Assembly (NCBI GenBank): GCA_028289725.1
Contig: JANQOH010000035.1
Span: forward strand, 1-5,685
Source of the DNA: Alphaproteobacteria bacterium
GTDB lineage: Bacteria; Pseudomonadota; Alphaproteobacteria; UBA7887
Length of the DNA stretch: 5,685 bases
Direction: 5' to 3'
Shown: positions 1-5,583 of the stretch, in pieces
Numbering within the stretch: the stretch's first letter is position 1
How the letters are laid out: each line of letters opens with the position of its first letter
Notes under the pieces: generated by a model
Database searches by the model: none
Told to the model about the DNA's origin: nothing
The model's input: the letters and a program-made list of their open reading frames with translations, nothing else
Program-made: the position numbers and the translations under genes

Positions 1-2
1 AT

Positions 3-182
3 CTCACCGACCGCCTCGACGCGGTCAGCCTAGTCCGCGCCGGCGCCGCGGCGCTCGGCGGCAAAGGCGGCGGCGGCCGCCCCCACATGGCCCAAGCCGG
101 CGGCCCCGACGCCGGCGCCGCCGATCAAGCCCTCGCGGCGATCGAAGACGCGCTCGCCGGCACCGCCAAGGCGGCGGAGTAA
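3..182 (+). CDS. alaS: Alanyl-tRNA synthetase, C-terminal end (partial, 5' part outside window)
   Basis: The last 59 codons of alanyl-tRNA synthetase, the cytoplasmic enzyme that charges tRNA-Ala, ending in TAA at 180-182. The frame encodes the glycine-rich signature of the C-terminal (C-Ala/DHHA1) domain, GGKGGGGRPHMAQAGG (57-104), which matches the family pattern GGKGGGRPDMAQxGG; His replaces the usual Asp after RP. A short alanine-rich helix follows (QALAAIEDALAGTAKAAE) and closes the protein, as in other AlaRS proteins. The catalytic and editing domains lie upstream of the window. Third codon positions are almost all G or C. The last 17 sense codons (129-179) recur in degenerate form at 1161-1211, on the far side of the next ORF, so this 3' end may have been replaced or rebuilt by a recombination or insertion event. 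The family call is secure. Confidence 0.95.
   Translation, partial: LTDRLDAVSLVRAGAAALGGKGGGGRPHMAQAGGPDAGAADQALAAIEDALAGTAKAAE
129..179 (+). repeat. alaS tail repeat, copy 1 (in the intact gene)
   Basis: These 17 codons (ALAAIEDALAGTAKAAE) are the functional end of alaS. They align without gaps to 1161-1211 at 43 of 51 bases. Together the two copies form direct repeats bracketing the 304-residue ORF, spaced by 981 bases. The differences are described under copy 2. Confidence 0.85.
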
Positions 183-190
183 ATTGATTT

Positions 191-228
191 GCCTGCCTGC
201 CCATTCGTGCAACCGGGCCTGAGCAGGC
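191..228 (+). other. Inverted repeat just after the alaS stop
   Basis: GCCTGC (191-196) pairs with GCAGGC (223-228), and inside it GCCC (199-202) pairs with GGGC (215-218), giving a two-layer hairpin starting 8 bases after the alaS stop. No T-run follows it (the next bases are TGACTAACG), so it is not a typical intrinsic terminator. It could still mark the 3' end of the alaS transcript. The structure is short and could be chance. Confidence 0.3.
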
Positions 229-246
229 TGACTAACGCCTCGTAAA

Positions 247-1161
247 ATGACTGCGCGGAGGTCAGGGCCCCACTGGACGAGTGCGGTCATTGGTTTCCTA
301 TCCGGGCATATGCAGCGTGACGGCCCGGATCGTTGGGAACACACCTATACGACCGCTTACCAGATCGGGTGCGATGCGTTAGTTGCACTTGGTCAAGGGC
401 AAGCGACGAAATGGGGCGCGGTCCCACTCAAGGATCCTCACCTGCCAGACATCTTGCCTCGATGGGACGATATCTGTGTGGCGGTCCTTTGCTTGGCGGG
501 GCAAAGGGGAATGATCGACTATCGTCTTCCGAACGGCGGAGCACACCGGTCGAGAATGAACCCAATAGTCATGGTTAATCCGCCACCTTCTCCTGCGGCG
601 AACATCGCCGCTGGTTATGGTTTAGGCCCTGCATTTGCCGTGCCGGAAGCCCTGTCAGTGCTGCAGTCACTTAATCTATTAACGGAAGGTTCCTGGACCG
701 AAGCGGCGGAAACCGTGCTCTGGCGCGATCAGCCCAGGGCTTGGGGAATGGATATCACGTCCGATCCCCGTTTTACCGCAGCAGTTGAGGGTGCTTGTAA
801 AACAATGCCGGTTGATATCCGCACCGAGATGGACCGGCTTGCGACAATCAGCGAGGCAAATATTTCGGCGGCGGTCGCGCAAAGCGCCGCGCACTACGAC
901 GCGAGCCGCACCAAAAATGGACCCGGAGCCCGCATAGCCCCGCCCTTCACGTATGAACAGGCACGGGATGCCGTTGAGTCGGGGCGGCGGAATGATCTCG
1001 ACTGGATGTTTTTCCGCCGTTGGCGTCTTCCCGACGGCTGGCTGACACCGGAGGACGCGACAAGGGCATTGGAGATCTTTCACGATCCGCTCGCCATCGC
1101 GATGCGGCGCGCCGTTGTCGGGCGTCTTTATCCGAGCTTGCCTTTTTTGGCTGAACAATAG
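247..1161 (+). CDS. Unrecognised 304-residue protein, probably accessory DNA
   Basis: I do not recognise this protein. It looks soluble: there is no signal peptide and no convincing membrane segment. Visible features are a Trp/His/Tyr-rich N-terminal part (WEHTYTTAYQ, residues 30-39), a Pro-rich stretch (NPPPSPA, 111-117), and an amphipathic, charged C-terminal half. That half includes WTEAAETVLWR (150-160), DWMFFRRWRLPDGWLTPEDA (252-271) and HDPLAIAMRRAVVGRLYP (279-296). The start is unresolved. ATG 247 has no clear Shine-Dalgarno (the bases before it are CCTCGTAAA), and in-frame ATG 310 (Met22) has none either; an in-frame TGA at 229-231 limits upstream extension. Coding is supported by the long open frame and a GC-rich but less extreme composition (about 55-60% in lines counted by hand). 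The stop codon TAG ends on the first base of the degenerate alaS tail copy, and the last codons before it (GCT GAA CAA) resemble alaS codons GCC GAT CAA just before copy 1. It sits between alaS and a convergent lipoprotein gene and was probably carried in with the alaS-tail duplication. Function unknown. Confidence 0.7.
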   Translation: MTARRSGPHWTSAVIGFLSGHMQRDGPDRWEHTYTTAYQIGCDALVALGQGQATKWGAVPLKDPHLPDILPRWDDICVAVLCLAGQRGMIDYRLPNGGAHRSRMNPIVMVNPPPSPAANIAAGYGLGPAFAVPEALSVLQSLNLLTEGSWTEAAETVLWRDQPRAWGMDITSDPRFTAAVEGACKTMPVDIRTEMDRLATISEANISAAVAQSAAHYDASRTKNGPGARIAPPFTYEQARDAVESGRRNDLDWMFFRRWRLPDGWLTPEDATRALEIFHDPLAIAMRRAVVGRLYPSLPFLAEQ

Positions 1162-1211
1162 CGCTGGCCGCCATCTAAGACGCGCTCGCGGGGACGGCCA
1201 AGGCGGCGGAG
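1161..1211 (+). pseudogene. Degenerate copy 2 of the alaS 3' end
   Basis: In frame this reads ALAAI*DALAGTAKAAE, identical to the end of alaS (129-179) at 16 of 17 codons; the one exception is GAA changed to TAA at 1176-1178. Eight of 51 bases differ. Seven are third-position synonymous changes, and all are C/G exchanges (such as GCC/GCG, CTC/CTG, GGC/GGG, ACC/ACG). Such a pattern implies the two tails diverged as functional genes before being placed together, after which this one lost function. No stop follows the final Glu codon: the frame reads on into AAG GAA CTA. Its first base is the last base of the preceding ORF's stop. The most likely origin is a displaced native alaS end, or the end of a related strain's alaS, left by insertion or recombination. 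Confidence 0.8.
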
Positions 1212-1234
1212 AAGGAACTAGCTACGTTTTGGAC

Positions 1235-1258
1235 GGGCCTGGCGTTGCGCCGAGCCCC
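1235..1258. terminator. Hairpin between convergent genes, possible shared transcript end
   Basis: GGCG (1241-1244) and CGCC (1248-1251) pair around the loop TTG. Outside them GGGCCT (1235-1240) pairs with AGCCCC (1253-1258) with one C/C mismatch and one bulged G at 1252. This gives a strong GC-rich stem of about nine pairs between the 304-residue ORF (+) and the lipoprotein gene (-). Neither strand has a T-run directly after the stem, so classical intrinsic termination is doubtful. It may act as a bidirectional transcript end, or be the old alaS 3' hairpin left after the tail copy. Confidence 0.35.
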
Positions 1259-1267
1259 GGCATTCAA

Positions 1268-1825
1268 TCAATTGGCCAACATGGGATTGACAGGTTCGAT
1301 CTTACCCAGCACTACTTTTTCACCCGTGTCGATAAGATCGCTTCCGTCCTTTTTGTCACAATACTGATTATAAAATAGTTGGCCGCCGTCTAAATCCATC
1401 TTGCCGATGTAGTCATAGTTTTCTGGATTGAGGTGGACTGAAGATTTGTTGACGACAGTTAGTACGCTGTCTTTCGGTTTATGTAGTAATCTAAGTAAAT
1501 CTGTCTCGCCGTTCGGTGAATCGGTGTGATCCAAGACATCGAAGATATACAGAAACGAAGCCACTCGTGTTTCATCGTCTTGCAATGACTCGCGAAGCAC
1601 GGATTCGTCCATGGTGCCGTTAATCAAAGTTGGGTTGCCCTGCGCCACGGCTACTGCCAGCGAAATTGCGTAATAGTCGGCCAGGGTCCATCCATCGCCC
1701 TTCAACTCGCATAACTCCGACTGCGGGTTTCTTGGAAAATTTGGCGTGCACGCGCCCAATGTCATCGTCACGCATGAAACGATGAGCATCGGTATAAGCC
1801 GGCGCCAGGCCGACTCTGTTGGCAT
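1268..1825 (-). CDS. Predicted lipoprotein of unknown function, directly downstream of icd
   Basis: A 185-residue protein with a typical lipoprotein signal peptide: basic n-region (R8, R9), hydrophobic core (residues 10-23) and lipobox LGAC with the lipidated Cys at 26. Residue +2 is Thr, which by the E. coli sorting rule favours the outer membrane. The mature part is acidic and hydrophilic, with Cys39 and Cys156 as a possible disulfide pair and no domain I recognise. I chose the ATG at 1825 because it supplies the basic n-region; Met13 would remove it. The start lies 4 nt after the icd stop, with GGAG about 13 nt upstream inside icd, so it is probably co-transcribed and perhaps translationally coupled to icd. 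Base composition is odd: 231 of 480 bases (48%) are G or C over 1321-1800, against roughly 60-70% in icd, with AT-rich codons throughout. That points to recent acquisition or weak selection. Confident as a lipoprotein; function unknown. Confidence 0.75.
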   Translation of the reverse strand: MPTESAWRRLIPMLIVSCVTMTLGACTPNFPRNPQSELCELKGDGWTLADYYAISLAVAVAQGNPTLINGTMDESVLRESLQDDETRVASFLYIFDVLDHTDSPNGETDLLRLLHKPKDSVLTVVNKSSVHLNPENYDYIGKMDLDGGQLFYNQYCDKKDGSDLIDTGEKVVLGKIEPVNPMLAN

Positions 1826-1829
1826 TGCC

Positions 1830-3056
1830 TTACGCCGTCTCCAGCGCCATCGCGGCTTTGAGGTTTTCGTCGAGCTTGTCGAGGAACTGATTGGTGGTGA
1901 GCCAGCCTTGGTCCGGGCCGATCAGGATCGCGAGATCCTTGGTCATCGAGCCGGACTCGACCGTATCGATGCACACCTTTTCCAGCGTCTCGGCGAACTT
2001 CTGAACCTCGGGCGTGCCATCGAACTTGCCGCGGTACCAAAGGCCGCGCGTCCAGGCGAAGATCGACGCGATCGGGTTGGTCGAGGTTTCCTTGCCCTCT
2101 TGGTGCTGGCGGTAGTGCCGCGTCACCGTGCCGTGCGCGGCTTCGGCCTCGACCGTTTCGCCGTCCGGCGTCAGCAACACCGACGTCATCAGGCCGAGCG
2201 AACCGAAACCCTGCGCCACCGTGTCCGACTGCACGTCGCCATCATAGTTTTTGCAGGCCCAGACGAAACCGCCGTCCCACTTCAGCGCGCAGGCCACCAT
2301 GTCGTCGATCAGCCGGTGCTCGTAGGTCAGGCCCGCTTCAGCGAACTTGCCCTTGAACTCCGCATCGAAAACTTCTTGGAATAGGTCCTTAAAGCGCCCG
2401 TCATAGGCTTTGAGGATCGTGTTCTTGGTCGACATGTAGAGCGGCCAGCCGAGCCCGAGCGCGTAGTTCATGCAGGCACGGGCGAAACCGCGGATCGACT
2501 CGTCCATGTTGTACATGCCCATGGCGATGCCCGAATCCGGGAAGTCGAAAATCTCGTATTCGGTCGCATCGCCGCCGTCCGCCGGTTCGAACCGCATGGT
2601 GAGTTTGCCCTTGCCCGGGATCAGGAAGTCGGTCGCGCGATATTGGTCGCCGAAGGCGTGACGGCCGATGACGATCGGCTGGGTCCAGCCCGGCACCAAA
2701 CGCGGCACGTTCTGGCAGATGATCGGCTGACGGAACACCGTGCCGCCCAAAATGTTGCGGATCGTGCCGTTCGGCGAGCGATACATGCGGTTCAGATTGA
2801 ATTCCTCGACGCGCGCTTCGTCCGGCGTGATCGTCGCGCATTTCACGCCGACGCCGTGCTTCTTGATCGCTTCCGCCGCATCGACGGTAATCTGGTCGTC
2901 CGTCTTGTCGCGCGCTTCGATGCCGAGGTCGTAATAGGCCAATTCGACGTCGAGATAGGGCAGGATCAATTTGTCTTTGATGAAAGCCCAGATGATGCGG
3001 GTCATCTCGTCGCCGTCGAGTTCGACGATCGGGTTCGCGACCTTGATCTTGTCCAT
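1830..3056 (-). CDS. icd: Isocitrate dehydrogenase, NADP-dependent (homodimeric, eukaryote-type)
   Basis: Oxidative decarboxylation of isocitrate to 2-oxoglutarate with NADP, a cytoplasmic TCA-cycle step. At 408 residues it has the full length of the type shared by alphaproteobacteria and eukaryotic cytosolic/mitochondrial IDH, and it aligns nearly residue for residue with human IDH1 from memory. Substrate-binding residues are all visible: Thr77, Ser94, Asn96, Arg100, Arg109 (SPNGTIRNILGGTVFRQPI, 94-112) and Arg132 (GRHAFGDQYRAT, 131-142). Catalytic Tyr139 and Lys211 (STKNTILK), and metal-site Asp251/252 (HRLIDDMV) and Asp274/278 (DGDVQSD) are present. The NADP-binding segment HGTVTRHYRQHQ (308-319) and Asn327 are also there. 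The start ATG has AGGAG nine bases upstream. It lies 101 bp after the LOG gene on the same strand and 4 nt before the lipoprotein gene. No defect seen. Confidence 0.97.
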   Translation of the reverse strand: MDKIKVANPIVELDGDEMTRIIWAFIKDKLILPYLDVELAYYDLGIEARDKTDDQITVDAAEAIKKHGVGVKCATITPDEARVEEFNLNRMYRSPNGTIRNILGGTVFRQPIICQNVPRLVPGWTQPIVIGRHAFGDQYRATDFLIPGKGKLTMRFEPADGGDATEYEIFDFPDSGIAMGMYNMDESIRGFARACMNYALGLGWPLYMSTKNTILKAYDGRFKDLFQEVFDAEFKGKFAEAGLTYEHRLIDDMVACALKWDGGFVWACKNYDGDVQSDTVAQGFGSLGLMTSVLLTPDGETVEAEAAHGTVTRHYRQHQEGKETSTNPIASIFAWTRGLWYRGKFDGTPEVQKFAETLEKVCIDTVESGSMTKDLAILIGPDQGWLTTNQFLDKLDENLKAAMALETA

Positions 3057-3065
3057 GGCCGATTA

Positions 3066-3070
3066 CTCCT
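3066..3070 (-). promoter_or_regulatory. Ribosome binding site of icd
   Basis: AGGAG on the minus strand, nine bases before the icd ATG; it supports the start at 3056. Confidence 0.75.
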
Positions 3071-3096
3071 GGAAATGCGGTATGGGGCAGGGGGCG

Positions 3097-3115
3097 AAAA
3101 GCCGGGCGCGCCGGC
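3097..3115 (-). terminator. Possible weak terminator or leader hairpin between LOG and icd
   Basis: On the minus strand GCCGG-CGCGC-CCGGC forms a five-pair all-GC stem followed at once by TTTT. It lies 43 bases after the LOG stop, overlaps a perfect 14-bp palindrome (3106-3119), and is about 40 bases before the icd start. It could end LOG transcripts, or form a hairpin at the 5' end of an icd message. The stem and T-run are short. Confidence 0.35.
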
Positions 3116-3121
3116 GCGCGG

Positions 3122-3149
3122 AACATATCAAGGCAATCCCGCGTTGCAA
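3122..3149 (-). promoter_or_regulatory. Candidate icd promoter
   Basis: On the minus strand, TTGCAA (3149-3144) and TATGTT (3127-3122) are spaced by 16 bases, each matching 4 of 6 sigma-70-type consensus positions. They lie in the 101-bp gap between LOG and icd, about 65 bases before the icd start. A transcript from here would begin near 3115, at the hairpin described at 3097-3115. Alphaproteobacterial promoters are loosely conserved, so this is tentative. Confidence 0.3.
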
Positions 3150-3157
3150 AGGGCTGG

Positions 3158-3736
3158 CTAGAGCCGCTCCGTGTCGGTTTGAATGCCGGGCGCGGGCTCG
3201 GTTTCCAAGCGCGCGAACAAGGCGTCCACGGAGTCGACGACCGCATAGTGGTTGCGCAAATCAGCGCCCGCGAATCCGTTGTCCACAAAGTGATCGATCA
3301 GCGCCAATAGCGGCCGCCAAAACCCATTGTGGTCGAGCAAGAGCACCGGCTTGTCGTGCTGCCGCAGCAGCCTCCAAGTGATGATCTCGACAGTTTCGTC
3401 GAGCGTGCCGATACCGCCGGGCAAGGATACGAAAGCGTCTGAGAGTTCGAACATGCGCTGCTTTCGTGCGTGCATGCTATCCACCACGACCAAATCCGTG
3501 ACGCCGCGGTGGGCGATCTCCGGCTTTTCCAGAAATGTCGGGATGATCCCGGTTACACGGCCGCCCTCGGCCAAGGCCGCGTCCGCCGCCACGCCCATTA
3601 GGCCGATTGCGCCGCCGCCAAATACGAGCTCAATGCCGCGCGCCGCGCAGCTTGACCCGAGCGCGCGCGCCAAGTCGGCGTGAATCGGATCCGCGCCGAC
3701 ACTTGAGCCGCAATAGACACAAAGCGATGCAATCAC
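3158..3736 (-). CDS. LOG-family nucleoside 5'-monophosphate phosphoribohydrolase (TIGR00730 type)
   Basis: A 192-residue protein of the LOG/TIGR00730 Rossmann-fold family. Characterised members cleave the base-ribose bond of (cytokinin) nucleoside monophosphates, releasing the free base and ribose 5-phosphate; bacterial homologues also act on AMP. The family hallmarks are present in order: N-terminal VYCGSS strand-loop (7-12), glycine loop FGGGAIGLMG (39-48), SMHARKQRMF (87-96) with catalytic-site Arg91 and Lys92, and PGGIGTLDE (106-114) with catalytic Glu114. The length is typical. The start is GTG (3736-3734), supported by GGGAGG eight bases upstream and by MIASLCVYCG being the usual family N-terminus. 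It is upstream of icd on the same strand, with a 101-bp gap, and divergent from the membrane protein gene. Its natural substrate here cannot be read from sequence, and 'lysine decarboxylase', a label often seen for this family, is a misannotation. Confidence 0.92.
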   Translation of the reverse strand: MIASLCVYCGSSVGADPIHADLARALGSSCAARGIELVFGGGAIGLMGVAADAALAEGGRVTGIIPTFLEKPEIAHRGVTDLVVVDSMHARKQRMFELSDAFVSLPGGIGTLDETVEIITWRLLRQHDKPVLLLDHNGFWRPLLALIDHFVDNGFAGADLRNHYAVVDSVDALFARLETEPAPGIQTDTERL

Positions 3737-3883
3737 CTGTCGCGCCTCCCCATAAGCGGTCCTCTCACCGGACTCCGAATATCACGTTTTTGTGTCGAGA
3801 TCGGCCTTTGCCTGGCCTTGCGGCGCGATTTTTGTTAGCGATTTCAACCAGGTCTTGATCGCGACAATCCGGGCCGGAGGTCG
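3737..3883. other. Divergent intergenic region between LOG (-) and the membrane protein (+)
   Basis: These 147 bases must hold the 5' ends of both flanking genes. Apart from their ribosome binding sites I see no convincing -35/-10 pair on either strand. There are AT-richer patches around 3779-3794 and 3829-3847. Short open frames on the minus strand here are shadows of the membrane protein gene's opposite strand. Confidence 0.5.
3745..3750 (-). promoter_or_regulatory. Ribosome binding site fixing the GTG start of the LOG gene
   Basis: GGGAGG on the minus strand, eight bases before GTG 3736. It decides in favour of this non-ATG start. Confidence 0.75.
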
Positions 3884-4753
3884 ATGGAAGCACTTTTGTC
3901 CGACCCGCGCATCCAAAGCGCGGCGGCGCCGTTCGTTGTCGCGGCGCTTTTGACTGGCATTTTTCTCTATCTCGGGGGCATCCGCGGTCCGGTGATTGCC
4001 GGATTGGCGCTGCTGATTGGTTTTTTCGCCGCCTATTGGCTGGTGTTGGGGCCGCCGCCTTGGCCGCCGCGTGGCGCGAGCCACAAGATTGCCTACATCG
4101 TGCTGGCTGCCGGCGTGCTCGGGTTTTTGCTCGATCTTGCGCGCACACCGCCCCTTGGCGTGCGAATCGTCGTGATCGCCGGCGGCATTGGCGCCGCCCT
4201 TTGGCTCATGGGCGCGCGGTTCGACCTGAACGACCCGATCACGTGGCTGTGGCCCGCGCTGCCGATCGTGCTGATTTGGATCGCCGTTTTGGGCCGCTTG
4301 GAGGCGCGCGGTGACGACCCGCTGGCGGCACCAGCGCTGTTGGTGGTTGTGGCCGTCGGCGCCAGCCTGGTGGCGCTCTACAGCCGCAGCGCCTCGATCG
4401 CGCAGTTGGCCGGCGCGTTGGGCGCGGCTACAGCGGGGTACGCCTTTTGGAATTGGCCGACGGAGCGCATGGAGCTCGCCCGCGCCGCGCTGTTCGGCGC
4501 CGGCGCCGCCTGGCTTGGGCTGATGACCCAGCTGGCGCTTTTCACCCGCGCCGAAATGTGGGCTTTGGTCGCTCTATTGGTCGTCTTCCTGGCGGATCAA
4601 CCCGCCGCACGCGTTGTCGCGCGATTTTTGCCGACCGGAAACTGGTTCGGCCGCGCGGTCGGGCCGCTCGCCCATGGCGCTTTGGTGGCCATCCCGGCCG
4701 CCGCGGCCGTGGTTATCGCCCAGGCGTTGGCGCCTTCGGGCAGCGGCTATTGA
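3884..4753 (+). CDS. Unrecognised polytopic inner-membrane protein
   Basis: A 289-residue very hydrophobic protein with about nine or ten predicted membrane helices, at roughly residues 14-32, 34-55, 68-86, 93-110, 120-138, 148-166, 170-190, 198-220, 223-238 and 258-283. Loops are short, with Arg/Asp/Glu-bearing turns such as RLEARGDDP (138-146) and DQPAARVVARFLP (238-250). A Pro/Trp loop GPPPWPPRG (56-64) and a DLNDPITWLWP segment (114-124) stand out. I recognise no transporter or enzyme motif; small polytopic proteins of this kind are usually annotated hypothetical. The start ATG follows GGAGG (3876-3880) by only three bases, closer than usual, but an in-frame stop at 3836-3838 and the absence of nearby alternatives make it the best choice. 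High GC and alanine/leucine-rich codons match the core genes. It precedes yceI by 68 bp on the same strand; co-transcription is possible. Confidence 0.82.
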   Translation: MEALLSDPRIQSAAAPFVVAALLTGIFLYLGGIRGPVIAGLALLIGFFAAYWLVLGPPPWPPRGASHKIAYIVLAAGVLGFLLDLARTPPLGVRIVVIAGGIGAALWLMGARFDLNDPITWLWPALPIVLIWIAVLGRLEARGDDPLAAPALLVVVAVGASLVALYSRSASIAQLAGALGAATAGYAFWNWPTERMELARAALFGAGAAWLGLMTQLALFTRAEMWALVALLVVFLADQPAARVVARFLPTGNWFGRAVGPLAHGALVAIPAAAAVVIAQALAPSGSGY

Positions 4754-4809
4754 GACATGTTTCAAGACGATGCCAAGACTGTTTCGAACTCGCTCAAACA
4801 AATGCAAAT

Positions 4810-4815
4810 AGGAGA
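4810..4815 (+). promoter_or_regulatory. Ribosome binding site fixing the yceI start
   Basis: AGGAGA six bases before ATG 4822. The reading frame is open far upstream (from 4447), but this site and the signal peptide that begins at 4822 place the true start here. Confidence 0.85.
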
Positions 4816-4821
4816 CAATCC

Positions 4822-5412
4822 ATGATCGATCCCAAACGGATTTCCGCGACCGCGCTGTGCCTGACCGGCGCCGCGATGTGTATTTCGCCGGCCGCCGCCG
4901 AGAACGCGACCTATGAGGTCGATCCCGGCCACACCAGCCTGTATTTCAAAGTCGATCACCTCGGATTCAGCCAAACTTTTGGCCGGTTCAACACGATGGC
5001 CGGCTCGCTGGAATTCGATCCGGACGATCCGGCATCCGGCAGCTTCAATCTGACCATCGACGCCAATAGCGTCGACACAAATCATCAGGAGCGGGACGAT
5101 CATTTGCGTTCGCCGGACTTCTTCAATACGGGTGAATTTCCCGAGATCACCTTCGCCAGCACCGCGATTGAGGTCACCGGCGACAATACAGGCACCGTGA
5201 CCGGCGATTTTACCATGCTCGGCGTGACCCAGCCGGTGAGCATGGATGTCACCTTCAACACCATGGCACCGTATCCCTTCGTGGAAGGCCAGACCCGAAT
5301 CGGCTTTTCGGCGACCGGCTCGCTCAACCGGGGCGATTTCGGGATGACCTATGGCAGCGATGGGATCGGCAACGACATCACACTGTTTGTCGAAGTCGAA
5401 GCGTTTCGCTGA
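4822..5412 (+). CDS. YceI-family periplasmic protein
   Basis: A 196-residue secreted protein of the YceI family, a lipocalin-like beta barrel that binds long polyisoprenoid molecules in characterised members such as TT1927b of Thermus. The signal peptide has K5/R6, a hydrophobic core (residues 7-22) and probable cleavage after SPAAA at residue 26, leaving about 170 residues. Family marks run through the mature part: YEVDPGHTSLYFKVDHLGFS (31-50), FGRF (53-56), the SVDTNHQERDDHLRSPDFF stretch (83-101), FPEITFAST (106-114), GDFTMLGVTQPVSMDV (128-143) and the C-terminal RIGFSATGSLNRGDFGM (159-175). The length is normal for the family. It stands 68 bp after the membrane protein gene and 171 bp before the next gene. 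Exported YceI proteins are often near cytochrome b561 genes, but none is identifiable here. The physiological ligand is unknown. Confidence 0.93.
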   Translation: MIDPKRISATALCLTGAAMCISPAAAENATYEVDPGHTSLYFKVDHLGFSQTFGRFNTMAGSLEFDPDDPASGSFNLTIDANSVDTNHQERDDHLRSPDFFNTGEFPEITFASTAIEVTGDNTGTVTGDFTMLGVTQPVSMDVTFNTMAPYPFVEGQTRIGFSATGSLNRGDFGMTYGSDGIGNDITLFVEVEAFR

Positions 5413-5583
5413 GGCGCGGCCAGCCTGACATTTAGCCACGAGCGTTCGCCTGATCTGTTCAATACAGCCGCTAAGCCGCGCGCCGTCAGGGCTATTCTGG
5501 AATCGAAATAGTGCCCGTTAATTGCGAATTAGTAATAGGCGTACTAGTCTTACCGCGTGATTTGACACGTGAGGGAGAACCGA
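5413..5583 (+). other. Intergenic region after yceI
   Basis: These 171 bases have no open frame I can support. The second half (about 5500-5567) is AT-richer than its surroundings, as promoter regions often are, but I find no good -35/-10 pair. A small dyad, CGCGTG (5554-5559) and CACGTG (5566-5571) separated by six bases with one G-T pair, lies just before the next gene's ribosome binding site and could be an operator or chance. Confidence 0.4.
5572..5577 (+). promoter_or_regulatory. Ribosome binding site of the last gene
   Basis: AGGGAG six bases before GTG 5584; it is the main reason for calling that start. Confidence 0.6.

Noticed and set aside
191..228. Intrinsic terminator of alaS.
   Set aside because: The hairpin is plausible but no T-run follows, so it is listed only as an inverted repeat.
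1380..1393. TGGCCGCCGTCTAA matches 13 of 14 bases of the alaS tail copy at 1165-1178.
   Set aside because: It lies inside the lipoprotein coding frame, where it encodes LDGGQ on the minus strand, and the match does not extend either way; probably chance.
1830..1900. Insertion at the icd 3' end, as seen with e14 and phage 21 in E. coli.
   Set aside because: I found no second copy of the icd 3' end in the window; only the alaS tail is duplicated.
1746..3288. Several long open frames opposite or across icd on both strands.
   Set aside because: They are Arg/Ala/His-rich frames typical of shadows in high-GC DNA; icd itself has every family motif in one frame.
4447..4821. Open frame extending upstream of yceI by 125 codons from an ATG at 4447.
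   Set aside because: It overlaps the membrane protein gene in another frame and encodes an Arg-rich shadow sequence; the signal peptide and AGGAGA before ATG 4822 fix the real start.
5562..5567. Perfect TTGACA, a -35 consensus.
   Set aside because: It lies only 16 bases before the GTG start at 5584, so a matching -10 would fall inside the coding region, and none is visible there.
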